Positions 54,205 to 62,817 of a stretch of 64,000 bases of DNA are shown in pieces. The notes under the pieces were generated by a model. The model made no database searches. It had not been told where the DNA came from and was given only the letters and a program-made list of their open reading frames with translations. The stretch is taken from assembly GCA_963794475.1 (NCBI GenBank), contig CAWCDW010000008.1, positions 1 through 64,000 on the forward strand, written 5' to 3'. The DNA is from GAS188 sp963794475. GTDB lineage: Bacteria > Pseudomonadota > Alphaproteobacteria > Rhizobiales > Beijerinckiaceae. Both the position numbers and the translations under genes were made by a program. Position 1 is the stretch's first letter. Each line of letters opens with the position of its first letter.

Positions 54205-54532
54205 TTGTCTTTTCTCGCATTGTAAATTTCTATCTAGACAGTCTAGCAAGAATCGAGAATCTGCCCACTTTTCAGGTCGGTTAAAGCCGCTTTGGTGGCT
54301 CGCTTCGGCTCTGCTCCCACGGAGCCGAACCATCGGCAAGATTTCGCCGAGCCCGCGGTCGGTGGATTTGCGCCATGCTGAGCCTGGGGTTGCCGTCTCT
54401 CCCGCTTCGCGCCAGATTGACGGCGACGGGGTTCCACCCTGGTCCGCTCCGTTCGATCAGGTTTGCCTGAGCATCGCGTTCGGGTCCCGACGGCGGGGCG
54501 GATATCCTTCACCTTGAAAGCGAGCCTTCATC
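54205..54532. other. Gap between divergent genes
   Basis: 328 bases between the antitoxin and the coxL-like gene. Besides the palindrome, minus frames around 54243-54512 show no motif. The promoter for the molybdenum hydroxylase gene probably lies in 54400-54530. Confidence 0.35.
54234..54246. promoter_or_regulatory. Candidate antitoxin operator palindrome
   Basis: A perfect 6-1-6 inverted repeat, CTAGAC-A-GTCTAG, lies 30 bases upstream of the antitoxin ATG, where Phd-type autoregulatory operators normally lie. This is position-based inference. Confidence 0.4.
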
Positions 54533-56848
54533 ATGCCTCCCATGAAATTCGGCATCGGCCAACCCGCAAGGCGCGTCGAGGATCAGCGCCTGATCACTGG
54601 GCAAGGCGAGTACACGAGCGACAAGATCCCGCAGAACGCGGCGCGAGCCTTCGTGTTGCGCTCGCCCCATGCGCATGCGCGTTTCCGCGTCACCGATGTC
54701 GGCGCAGCGCGCGCCATGCCGGGCGTGCTTCTCATTCTGACCGCCGAGGACATCTCCCATCTCGGCGGATTGCCGTGCCTTGCTCCCGTCGCCAATGCCG
54801 ACGGTTCGCCGATGCAGCACGTGCCCTATCCGCTTCTCGCGAAGGATGTGGTGCGCCATGTCGGCGACATGGTGGCGTTCGTCGTCGCCGAGACGCTTGC
54901 CCAGGCGCGCGACGCGGCCGAAGCCATCGTCGTCGAATACGAGAACCTGCCGGCGGTCAACGGCATCACGGCCGCGATGAAGCCCGGAGCGCCGCTCGTC
55001 TGGCCGGAGCGCAAGGGCAATATCGTCTTCGACGCCGAGATGGGCTCGAAGGAGAAGGCCGAGGCCGGGTTCGCCAAGGCGCATCATGTGACGAAGCTCA
55101 GGATCGTCAACAACCGTCTCGTCACGAACTACATGGAAACGCGCGCCGTCGTCGCGAGCTACAATCCTCGCTCCGAGCGCTTTCACCTCAGCCTCGGCAG
55201 CCAGGGCGTGCACGGCATTCGCGACGTGCTCTCGGATGCGGTGTTCAAGGTGCCGAAGGAAAAGGTGCATGTCACGACGGGCGATGTCGGCGGCGGCTTC
55301 GGCACCAAGGCCTTCTGCTATCGCGAATACCCGCTCGCCGCCGAGGCGGCGAAGCGCTTGGGCCGCGTGGTCGCCTGGGTCGGCGAACGCGGTGAGCACT
55401 TCATCGGCGATGCGCAAGGGCGCGACCACATCACCGAGGCCGAGCTCGCGCTCGACGCGAAAGGCCGCATCCTCGGCCTCAAGATCGATGTTCTCTCCGA
55501 CATGGGCGCTTATCTTTCCGCCTTCGCGCCCTTCATTCCTTCGCTTGCCGGGCTCATGGCGCCCGGTCTCTACGACATCCCGGGCACTTACTTCCGCTTC
55601 CGCGGCCTCTACTCCAACACGCTTCCCGTTGACGCGTATCGAGGCGCCGGGCGGCCGGAAGCCGCCTACCTCATCGAGCGGCTCGTCGATCTCGCGGCGC
55701 GCGAGATGGGCATCGCGCCCGATAAGATCAGGGCTCGCAACTTCATCAAGCCGAAGCAGATGCCCTACAAGACAGCGATGGGCCGCGTCTACGATTCGGG
55801 CGAGTTCGAGGGCCATCTCAACCGCGCCCTGGAGGTCGCCGGCTGGGCGAACTTCAAGGAGCGGCTGCGTGCTTCCAGGAAGCGCGGCCTGATCCGCGGC
55901 ATCGGGCTTGCGAGCTACATCGAGATTTGCGCCTTCGGCGCGGCCGAGGACGCCGTGGTGCGCATCGAGAAAGACGGCTCGGCGACCATCCTCATCGGCA
56001 CCCAATCGAACGGGCAGGGGCACGCGACCGCTTATGCCCAGATCGCCTCGCAGCACCTCGATCTGCCGCTCGACAAGATTGCTCTCGTGCAAGGCGATTC
56101 GGATCAGGTGAAGACGGGCGGCGGCACGGGCGGGTCCCGCTCGATTCCCGTCGGCGGCGCGGCCGTCGCGGCCGCGGCGACCGTGCTTGTCGACAAGCTC
56201 AAGGGGCTCGCCGCCCAGGCGCTGGAGGCCGCGCCCGGCGATCTCGAAGTGGCGGACGGGACGGTTCGGGTGGTGGGGACCGACAAGGCGCTCGGCTTTG
56301 CCCAGATCGCCTCTCTTCCCGGCGTCAAGGCGAGCGATGTCGCGGCTGACGGGAATTATCTTCCGGCTGAAGGCACTTACCCGAACGGCACGCATATCTG
56401 CGAGGTCGAGATCGATCCGGAGACCGGCCAGACGAAAATCGTCGCCTACACCATCGTCGATGATTTCGGCGTGGTGCTGAACCCGCTCCTTCTCGCCGGC
56501 CAGGTCCATGGCGGCATCACGCAAGGCATCGGCCAAGCGCTCCTCGAGCGCACCGTTTACGGCGAGGATGGCCAGCTCGTCACCGCCTCCTTCATGGATT
56601 ACGCGGTGCCCCGCGCCGAGGACGCGCCGAGCTTCGCCTTCGAGACGCGCAATGTGCGCTGCACCACGAACGCGCTCGGCGTCAAAGGAGCGGGCGAAGC
56701 CGGCACCATCGCGGGAGCGGGCACCGTCATGAACGCCGTCGTCGATGCGCTCGACCGCGCCTATGGCATCCGCCATATCGACATGCCGGCGACGCCGCTT
56801 GCGATCTATGAGGCGATCAGCGCCGCGACGCGCGCCAAGGCTGCGTGA
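54533..56848 (+). CDS. Xanthine dehydrogenase/CoxL-family molybdopterin-binding large subunit, orphan
   Basis: 771 residues. IGQPARRVEDQRLITGQGEY is the N-terminal signature; GDVGGGFGTK, AYRGAGRPEAAYLIERLVD (about 369) and TQSNGQGHATAYAQIASQHL are cofactor-binding blocks. GVKGAGEAGTIAG (about 717-726) holds the catalytic Glu. The AYRGAGRPE loop is of the form II/uncertain-substrate type, unlike the AYRCSFR of true CO dehydrogenase. Genes for the FAD-binding and iron-sulfur subunits, normally adjacent, are absent from the flanks, so it must pair with others elsewhere. The substrate (purine, aldehyde or other) is unknown. Confidence 0.88.
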   Translation: MPPMKFGIGQPARRVEDQRLITGQGEYTSDKIPQNAARAFVLRSPHAHARFRVTDVGAARAMPGVLLILTAEDISHLGGLPCLAPVANADGSPMQHVPYPLLAKDVVRHVGDMVAFVVAETLAQARDAAEAIVVEYENLPAVNGITAAMKPGAPLVWPERKGNIVFDAEMGSKEKAEAGFAKAHHVTKLRIVNNRLVTNYMETRAVVASYNPRSERFHLSLGSQGVHGIRDVLSDAVFKVPKEKVHVTTGDVGGGFGTKAFCYREYPLAAEAAKRLGRVVAWVGERGEHFIGDAQGRDHITEAELALDAKGRILGLKIDVLSDMGAYLSAFAPFIPSLAGLMAPGLYDIPGTYFRFRGLYSNTLPVDAYRGAGRPEAAYLIERLVDLAAREMGIAPDKIRARNFIKPKQMPYKTAMGRVYDSGEFEGHLNRALEVAGWANFKERLRASRKRGLIRGIGLASYIEICAFGAAEDAVVRIEKDGSATILIGTQSNGQGHATAYAQIASQHLDLPLDKIALVQGDSDQVKTGGGTGGSRSIPVGGAAVAAAATVLVDKLKGLAAQALEAAPGDLEVADGTVRVVGTDKALGFAQIASLPGVKASDVAADGNYLPAEGTYPNGTHICEVEIDPETGQTKIVAYTIVDDFGVVLNPLLLAGQVHGGITQGIGQALLERTVYGEDGQLVTASFMDYAVPRAEDAPSFAFETRNVRCTTNALGVKGAGEAGTIAGAGTVMNAVVDALDRAYGIRHIDMPATPLAIYEAISAATRAKAA

Positions 56849-56985
56849 GCTTTGCGCCCGGCGGCGCGCCTTCGCGCATGTCGGGCACATGCGGTTGAGG
56901 CCTCGCCGAGCCTCGACTTAGTCGGGCCGCTTTTACTGGGCGCTTTTACCGTGTCTTGGCGCTTCTCGTAGCGCTATAAGGCGCA

Positions 56986-57600
56986 ATGCATCGGCGCGTT
57001 GCGTGCATCGTGCTGGGGTTCGGCATCACCGTCCTGTCGTTCGGCGGAATGACGGGGCAGGCCCAGGCGGTCGAGCTTCAGAAATTCGATCCCGGCCAGT
57101 GCCGGGAGCAGGGTGAGGATTGCGCACGCAACTGGTACGCCGAATATTCGGCGGGCCTCCTCGCAGAGTTCAAATATTACGCTGGCGAGGAGGATTTCCT
57201 CGCCGAGATGCTGGCTGACCCTCAAGAAACGTTGTTGACCGCCAAGCTCTCGCTCATCCTGATCGAGGGGGGCACGAGATACAGCCAATGGGCCGCGCTG
57301 ACGGATGAGGCGGTGGCGAGGAAGGCGGGGCTCGACATGCCTCGCTATGCGGCGATTGTCGGCGTGTGCCGCGACGCGATCTCGGATATGCGAAGCGCGC
57401 TTTTCGACCTGCGCCAACATCGCGACAAAGCGCGGCTCGAGACTGGGCAGTATCTGAAGAACGCGCTCGCTTGCGAGAAGGCTTTCGCGCTCCCTCCCGT
57501 GATCTCGAAGCTGAGGGGCCACGGTGGAAGCGAGCGCCAGGAGGCGCTTCCTATGGCCGGCGCTCCCCTGCGGATCACGCCGGGAGCGCGGCACCCCTGA
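56986..57600 (+). CDS. Secreted or periplasmic hypothetical protein (204 aa)
   Basis: A signal peptide (about 28 residues, VACIVLGFGITVLSF, then ending near QAQA) is followed by a helical mature part with FDPGQCREQGEDCARNWYAE, EFKYYAGEEDFLAEMLADPQ and VGVCRDAISDMRSALFDLRQ. Three cysteines allow at least one disulfide. No family is recognised. It stands alone between the coxL-like and dps genes. Confidence 0.6.
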   Translation: MHRRVACIVLGFGITVLSFGGMTGQAQAVELQKFDPGQCREQGEDCARNWYAEYSAGLLAEFKYYAGEEDFLAEMLADPQETLLTAKLSLILIEGGTRYSQWAALTDEAVARKAGLDMPRYAAIVGVCRDAISDMRSALFDLRQHRDKARLETGQYLKNALACEKAFALPPVISKLRGHGGSERQEALPMAGAPLRITPGARHP

Positions 57601-57915
57601 GCACGATTGGAAAAGAGGAAAACCGGTCTTTCCGGAAAACTCTCTCAAGTCATTGAACCGAAGCTTGAACGTTGGCGGCTCAAGTAAGATAGTCGACAGG
57701 ATAGAGCCGGCCGATCGATTTTATTCTATTGACCGAAATCATGTATTTTTGAAAAATGGCTAAGTTTTTTACTGTGATCAGGGCTGGAGCATGCAACCGA
57801 GGGAACGGTTGGGGGGTTTAACCACAAGCGGGATGCGTGCCCTTGAACGGCGCCATCCGTCGACGTCGACCCCAAATCCCTCAAAGAATAGGCACGAGCA
57901 GGAAAGCTTAGGTTC
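57601..57915. other. dps upstream region
   Basis: 315 bases, AT-richer around 57715-57770. No gene is seen. The AT-rich part (TTTTATTCTATTG, then AAAAATGGCTAAG) probably contains the dps promoter. No OxyR or Fur box could be read with confidence. Confidence 0.4.
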
Positions 57916-58542
57916 ATGCGCAAGTTTTTGAAGACGAAGCACGCCTCGAACTCCAGACGCGGCGAAAGCCCACGCAACGCGGCCATGGCCGCGCGCCAGG
58001 TCGGGACCGCCCACCAGATCGCGATGCCGCGCAAGGCCTTGCCGGAATCGCTCGATACGCCGACGGATTTGTCGAAGGACGCCGTCGCGGCGCTCACAAA
58101 ATCCATCAACGCTCTCCTCGCGGACGCATTCGCGCTTTACCTCAAGACCAAGAATTTCCATTGGCACATGAGCGGCCCGCATTTTCGCGATTATCATCTT
58201 CTCCTCGACGAGCACTCGGATCAGATTTTCGCCACCACCGATCCGCTCGCCGAGCGCGTTCGCAAGCTCGGCGGCAAGACCTTGCGCTCGATCGGGGACA
58301 TCGGCCGCACGCAGCGCCTGCGGGACAATGACGCCGATTTCGTGAGCCCGCGCGACATGCTGCTCGAGCTTTTGCGGGACAACAAGGCGATGGCGGAAGC
58401 GATGCGCGAGGCCCATGATCTCTGCGACAAGCATGAGGACGTGGCGACCGCGAGCCTTCTCGAGGTCTATATCGACGAGACGGAACGTCGTACCTGGTTC
58501 CTCTTCGAGGCGAGCCGAGACGCCGACGACACCGGCCATTGA
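57916..58542 (+). CDS. dps: Dps-type ferritin-like DNA-protection protein
   Basis: 208 residues. The Dps ferroxidase ligands appear in LKTKNFHWHMSGPHFRDYHL and LLDEHSDQIFATTDPLAER. The rest is the four-helix bundle ending EVYIDETERRTWFLFE. It stores iron with H2O2 and binds DNA under stress. The ~45-residue N-terminal extension (RKFLKTKHASNSRRGESPRN, basic) is longer than in most Dps proteins and could serve DNA binding, or the true start may be an internal Met near residue 24 or 37. Confidence 0.88.
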   Translation: MRKFLKTKHASNSRRGESPRNAAMAARQVGTAHQIAMPRKALPESLDTPTDLSKDAVAALTKSINALLADAFALYLKTKNFHWHMSGPHFRDYHLLLDEHSDQIFATTDPLAERVRKLGGKTLRSIGDIGRTQRLRDNDADFVSPRDMLLELLRDNKAMAEAMREAHDLCDKHEDVATASLLEVYIDETERRTWFLFEASRDADDTGH

Positions 58543-58558
58543 GGGCGGTCGGCGCTAA

Positions 58559-58587
58559 GAGGCTCGCCGCAAAAACGATCGAGCCTC
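58559..58587. terminator. Hairpin between converging dps and sulP
   Basis: An 8-bp perfect stem (GAGGCTCG and CGAGCCTC) with a 13-base loop, lying between the dps and sulP stop codons. Only a weak T-rich stretch follows on the plus strand. Confidence 0.4.
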
Positions 58588-58601
58588 GACGTTTGTCCCG
58601 A

Positions 58602-60366
58602 TTACGTTCCTAACGGTAAGCGGACGCGGCGCGCGGTCGCGGCGTCGTCGTCCGCGCCGCGCGTATCGAGTTCCTGGCGCGCGCTCGACAAAGCATCACC
58701 GAGTTCGGCCTTGAAGCGCACGAGCGGGCGCCTCGCTCCGTGCGTCAAGAGGATGCGCCGGACGGCGGGACGCGCGCCCACGATATAGACCTTGGCTTTG
58801 CCGCGCTTCGCTTTGCGCGCGAAGCCCTCAATGGTGGCGGCCGCGGTCGAGTTCGATCACCGGCACGGCCGAGAAGTCGACCACATAGGCCTTCGGATGC
58901 TCGCCGATCCGATCGAGCGCCGCGGCGACGCTCGCGGCCGCGCCGAAGAAGAAGGCGCCGGAAATCCGGTAGACGAGCACGTCCGGGTCGGTCGCGAGGG
59001 AAACGTCGTAAGGTTGCCGGCCGCCTTTGTGCACGTCATCTGCCTTGTCGTCCTCGATGAGGGGCGCCTCGCTCTCCACCTCGACCGCTTGCGCCATGCG
59101 ATGCAGGAAGAGAAGCGCGCCGAGGCCGAAGCCGACCAGGATGCCCGTGGTGAGATCGCGGAACACCACGATGAGGAAAGTCGCGACGAGCACCAGCGCA
59201 TCCCCGCGCGACGCTCGCAGAAGCGTCGCGAACGCAGTCTTCTCCGCCATGTTCCAACAGACGACGGCAAGCACCGCGCCGAGCGCCGCAAGCGGGATGT
59301 AGCTTGCGAGCGGCGCCGCCACGATCATGAACAACAGCACGAAGGCGCAATGCAGTATGCCGGCGATGGGACCGCGCGCGCCGGCGCGCACATTGGTCGC
59401 GGTGCGCGCGATCGTGCCTGTTACGCAGATGCCGCCGACGGCGGCGGACGCCATGTTGGCGATGCCCTGGGCGACGAGCTCGGCATTGGACCGATGCCGG
59501 CGCCCGGACATGCTGTCGGCGACCACGGCCGAAAGCAGGCTTTCGATCGCACCGAGAAGCGCGAAGGAGAGGGCGGCCGGCAGCACCTCGGCGACCTCGG
59601 CGAGCGAGAAGGCGGGTAGGTGCGGGGACGGGAGGCTTCGCGGAAGCTCGCCGAAGCGCGTGCCCAGCGTCTCCACGGGCAAGGTGCACAGAAAAGCGAG
59701 GAGAGACGCGAGCCCCGTTGCAATGAGAAAAGCGGGCCAATGCGGCCGCCAGCGGCGAAGCGCGACGATGACGCCGATGGTGAGAAGCGACACTGCCACC
59801 GTAGCGGTGTTGACGCTCGGCAGCGCGGCGCCGAGCGCCTCGAGCTTGGGAATGATGGGGCCGGGCTCCGCGCCTTTGAGGGAGAGGCCGAGAAGCTCCT
59901 TGATCTGGCTCGCGAAGATGATGAGCGCAATGCCGGAGGTGAACCCCACCGTCACCGGATAGGGGATGTATTTGATGAAGACGCCGAGGCGCAGAAAGCC
60001 GATCGCGACGAGGATGCCGCCGGCAAGGAAGGTGGCGAGGATTAGCCCGTCGACCCCGTGCTGTTGCACCGTTGCCGCGACGAGCACGATGAAAGCTCCG
60101 GCGGGGCCACCGATCTGAAAACGGCTGCCGCCGAGCGCCGAGACGACGAAGCCGCCGACAATCGAGGTGTAAAGCCCACGATCGGGCGTGACGCCCGAAG
60201 CGATCGCGATTGCCATGGAGAGCGGCAGCGCCACGATGGCGACCGTGAGCCCTGCGAGCGCATCGGCGCGCAAATTGGCAAACGTGTAGCCTTCACGCAA
60301 AACGGTGACGAGCTTCGGCGTGTAGAGCGCGACGAAGCTCGGAGGCCGGAGCGAAGCGCTCGTCAT
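58602..60366 (-). pseudogene. SulP family anion transporter with STAS domain, apparent one-base insertion
   Basis: Membrane part from ATG 60366: VALPLSMAIAIASGVTPDRG and LGGSRFQIGGPAGAFIVLVA, then about ten helices. The STAS domain follows: LVYRISGAFFFGAAASVAAA, YVVDFSAVPVIE, then, in the shifted frame, STAAATIEGFARKAKRGKAK and KVYIVGARPAVRRILLTHGA, to TAA at 58602-58604. One extra C near 58849-58853 explains the shift; 1,765 nt minus one equals 588 codons. Such proteins carry sulfate, bicarbonate or carboxylates; the substrate is unknown. Coupled to an XRE regulator gene (2-base gap). Confidence 0.85.
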
Positions 60367-60367
60367 T

Positions 60368-60637
60368 TCAGCTCCTGCCGCTCGCTTCCGTGATGCGCTT
60401 CAGGCGGACGCCGCGTCCGCCCTCGTGGCTCGCCTTGTTCTCGCCGATGAGCTCGATGCCGGCCCGATCCAGGGCCTCGACCACCTTGGTCAGCGTATCG
60501 ATGACGCCACGCACATTGCCGTCGCTCGCCTCCATTCGCTGGATGGTCGGAAGCGAAATGCCGGAGAGCTCGGCAAGCTCCCGCTGATCGATGCCGAGCA
60601 ACGCCCGCGCGGCGCGCATCTGAGCCGAGGAGATCAT
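60368..60637 (-). CDS. XRE-family helix-turn-helix regulator
   Basis: 89 residues. SSAQMRAARALLGIDQRELA and LAELSGISLPTIQRMEAS form the HTH; VVEALDRAGIELIGENKASH is the short C-terminal part. It is co-directional with sulP and ends one base before the sulP start, so it is the first gene of a two-gene unit. The upstream region holds two interleaved inverted repeats that suit autoregulation. Confidence 0.85.
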   Translation of the reverse strand: MISSAQMRAARALLGIDQRELAELSGISLPTIQRMEASDGNVRGVIDTLTKVVEALDRAGIELIGENKASHEGGRGVRLKRITEASGRS

Positions 60638-60648
60638 GTTTGGTCTCT

Positions 60649-60680
60649 ATGTTATCAACGATTGAATATTAACATTGATA
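60649..60680. promoter_or_regulatory. Candidate XRE operator (interleaved inverted repeats)
   Basis: ATGTTA (60649-60654) pairs with TAACAT (60670-60675), and TATCAA (60653-60658) with TTGATA (60675-60680). The centre is AT-rich and lies 12-43 bases upstream of the XRE start. Inference from position and symmetry. Confidence 0.45.
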
Positions 60681-60859
60681 CAAAAAACATCAAGATAGGG
60701 ATGTTGAGCATCGATCGGTCGCAGCCAGGGTAGAGCCATGGCCGCAGGCGCGATCATGCTTCGGGAGCTTGAGGGGGCCAAGCCCGGCTTTGTTGCGAGC
60801 ACCTCGGCCGACCGAGATTCGCGCTTGCGGCGGACGCGCGAGCCGCAGCCTCTTTAGGG

Positions 60860-60874
60860 TTAACGCTCCATTAA
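60860..60874 (+). promoter_or_regulatory. CtrA-type site upstream of ddl-ftsQ-ftsA
   Basis: A perfect TTAA-N7-TTAA (TTAACGCTCCATTAA) lies 79 bases upstream of the ddl start. It is followed by GANTC sites at 60901-60905 (GAATC) and 60925-60929 (GATTC), the CcrM methylation sequence. In Caulobacter both regulate division genes. Position and sequence fit; binding is not shown. Confidence 0.6.
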
Positions 60875-60952
60875 ACACCGCACGCCATTGATTAAAGATC
60901 GAATCGCGGCGGCGCCTCGTTGGCGATTCGGCTCCTCGATGCGGGAAGTGCG

Positions 60953-61876
60953 ATGGGTCGGCATGTAGCGGTGCTCATGGGAGGCTGGTCGGTCGAGCGG
61001 CCCGTCAGCCTCAATTCGGGCAACGCTTGCGCCGATGCGCTCGAGGCCGAGGGCTATCGCGTCACACGCATCGATGTGCAGCGCGACATCGCCGAGAGAC
61101 TCACGCGGCTCAAGCCCGACATTGCCTTCAACGCGCTGCATGGGCGCTTCGGCGAGGATGGGACGATCCAGGGCCTGTTGGAGATACTGCGCATCCCCTA
61201 CACGCATTCCGGCGTTCTCGCCTCGGCGCTCGCCATCAACAAGGTCAAGGCCAAGGTCATGATGGCGGCGGCCGGCGTGCCGGTCGCGGTCGGCACGGTG
61301 GTCTCGCGCTTCGAGGCGGCGAAGCGCCACGTGCTTGACCCGCCCTATGTTCTCAAGCCCACCAATGAAGGATCGTCCTTCGGCGTGGTCATCGTGCGCC
61401 AGGGCCGCGAGCACCCCCCGCAAGAGATCGCGCGCGACGATTGGCCCCACGACGAATGGCTCCTCGCCGAGAGCTTCGTCGCCGGGCGCGAGCTCACCTG
61501 CGGCGTCATGGGCGACAAGCCGATGGACATCATCGACATCCGTCCGGCGACCGGGCTCTTTTACGATTACGACGCAAAATACGCCGAAGGCGGCTCGATC
61601 CATGTGATTCCCGCCGAGCTTAAACCGAATATTTACCGAGACATTCAACAGTTCGCGTTAACCGCGCATCAAGCACTCGGCTGCCGGGGCGTGAGCCGTG
61701 CCGACTTCCGTTACGACGACACGCCTCGAGGATCGGGCGCCATCGTCTGTCTCGAGGTCAACACGCAACCCGGCATGACGCAGACGAGCCTGGTGCCGGA
61801 CATGGCGGCTCATGCGGGCATGAGCTTTCGTGAGCTGGTCAGGTGGATGGTGGAGGACGCGTCCTGCGATCGATGA
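60953..61876 (+). CDS. ddl: D-alanine--D-alanine ligase
   Basis: 307 residues from ATG 60953; a TTG at 60920 is an alternative. HVAVLMGGWSVERPVSLNSG is the N-terminal motif, with VLKPTNEGSSFGVVIV (ATP) and CLEVNTQPGMTQTSLVPDMA (metal and substrate). It joins two D-Ala for peptidoglycan. First gene of a block with ftsQ and ftsA (ATGA overlaps). The usual upstream neighbours murB and murC are not present; an XRE-SulP pair is there instead. Confidence 0.93.
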   Translation: MGRHVAVLMGGWSVERPVSLNSGNACADALEAEGYRVTRIDVQRDIAERLTRLKPDIAFNALHGRFGEDGTIQGLLEILRIPYTHSGVLASALAINKVKAKVMMAAAGVPVAVGTVVSRFEAAKRHVLDPPYVLKPTNEGSSFGVVIVRQGREHPPQEIARDDWPHDEWLLAESFVAGRELTCGVMGDKPMDIIDIRPATGLFYDYDAKYAEGGSIHVIPAELKPNIYRDIQQFALTAHQALGCRGVSRADFRYDDTPRGSGAIVCLEVNTQPGMTQTSLVPDMAAHAGMSFRELVRWMVEDASCDR

Positions 61877-62817
61877 GCGCCCTGGCGGATCCCTTCACGA
61901 GCCCTTACGCCGTTCCGCGCCCCGTCTTCTCCGGCGCGACGGCGGGGGTCTTCGCGCGTCCGAAGGCGAAGCCCGCCTCGCGCCGCACGCCCGCGAGCAG
62001 CTCGGCGGCAACGCGCATTCCGCGCTTTGCCGGCACCTTCCTGCTCGCGGCGCTGTTTGTCGGCGTCGGCGGTTTCGGCGCCTTGCGCGGCGGAGAGCTC
62101 GACGCTTTTCTTGCGCAAAACGGCTCGGTCAAGGAAATCCTGGCGCGCGCCGCGGGCCTCGGCATCACCACGGTCGAGGTCTCCGGCGTGTCGCGGCTCT
62201 CCCCGGCGGAGGTCGTCGCGGCCGCCGGCATCGACGGCAAAAGCTCGCTCCTTTTCGCCGATGTCGGGGCCTTGCGCGAGCGGCTGAAGGCAAACCCGAT
62301 GATCGCGGAAGCGAGCGTGCGCAAGCTCTATCCGCATGCGCTCACCATTTCCGTGACGGAGCGGCAGCCTTTCGCGCTTTGGCAGAAGGACGGCGAAGTC
62401 TCGCTCGTCGCCGTCGACGGCACGCCGATCGATGCCCTGCGCGACGAGCGTTACGTCGACCTTCCGCTCGTGGTCGGCGAGGGCGCGAACGCGAAGGTGA
62501 AGGATTTCGCCGCCCTTCTCGATACGCAACCCTTGCTCAAGCCGCTCGTGCGGGCCGGCAACTGGATCGGCCAGCGCCACTGGGAGCTCCAGCTCAAGAG
62601 CGGTCTTACGGTCAAGCTTCCGGAAGCGGATCCCGCCGCCGCGCTGGCCCGCTTCGCCGGGCTGATGCGCGATTACAAGCTCACCGAGAAGGCTCTCATC
62701 CTCGTCGATCTTCGGTTGCCCGACCGCGTCGTCTTCCGCCTCACCGCGGAAGCCGCGGCCGAGCGCGACGAGGAGATGAAGAAGCGCCTGCCGCCCTTCA
62801 AGGGAGAGCCGGGATGA
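61873..62817 (+). CDS. ftsQ: Cell division protein FtsQ
   Basis: 314 residues from ATG 61873, overlapping the ddl stop. A cytoplasmic N-terminus of about 50 residues and one transmembrane helix (FAGTFLLAALFVGVGGFGAL) precede the POTRA domain (VEVSGVSRLSPAEVVAAAGI, then LKANPMIAEASVRKLYPHAL). The FtsQ beta domain (ISVTERQPFALWQKDGEVSL, ending VVFRLTAEAAAERDE) follows. It anchors the FtsQLB division complex. Coupled to ftsA by ATGA. Confidence 0.9.
   Translation: MSALADPFTSPYAVPRPVFSGATAGVFARPKAKPASRRTPASSSAATRIPRFAGTFLLAALFVGVGGFGALRGGELDAFLAQNGSVKEILARAAGLGITTVEVSGVSRLSPAEVVAAAGIDGKSSLLFADVGALRERLKANPMIAEASVRKLYPHALTISVTERQPFALWQKDGEVSLVAVDGTPIDALRDERYVDLPLVVGEGANAKVKDFAALLDTQPLLKPLVRAGNWIGQRHWELQLKSGLTVKLPEADPAAALARFAGLMRDYKLTEKALILVDLRLPDRVVFRLTAEAAAERDEEMKKRLPPFKGEPG

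Noticed and set aside
54509..56890. 793-codon open frame antisense to the CoxL-like gene
   Set aside because: Shadow frame; the sense strand encodes a complete molybdenum hydroxylase subunit.
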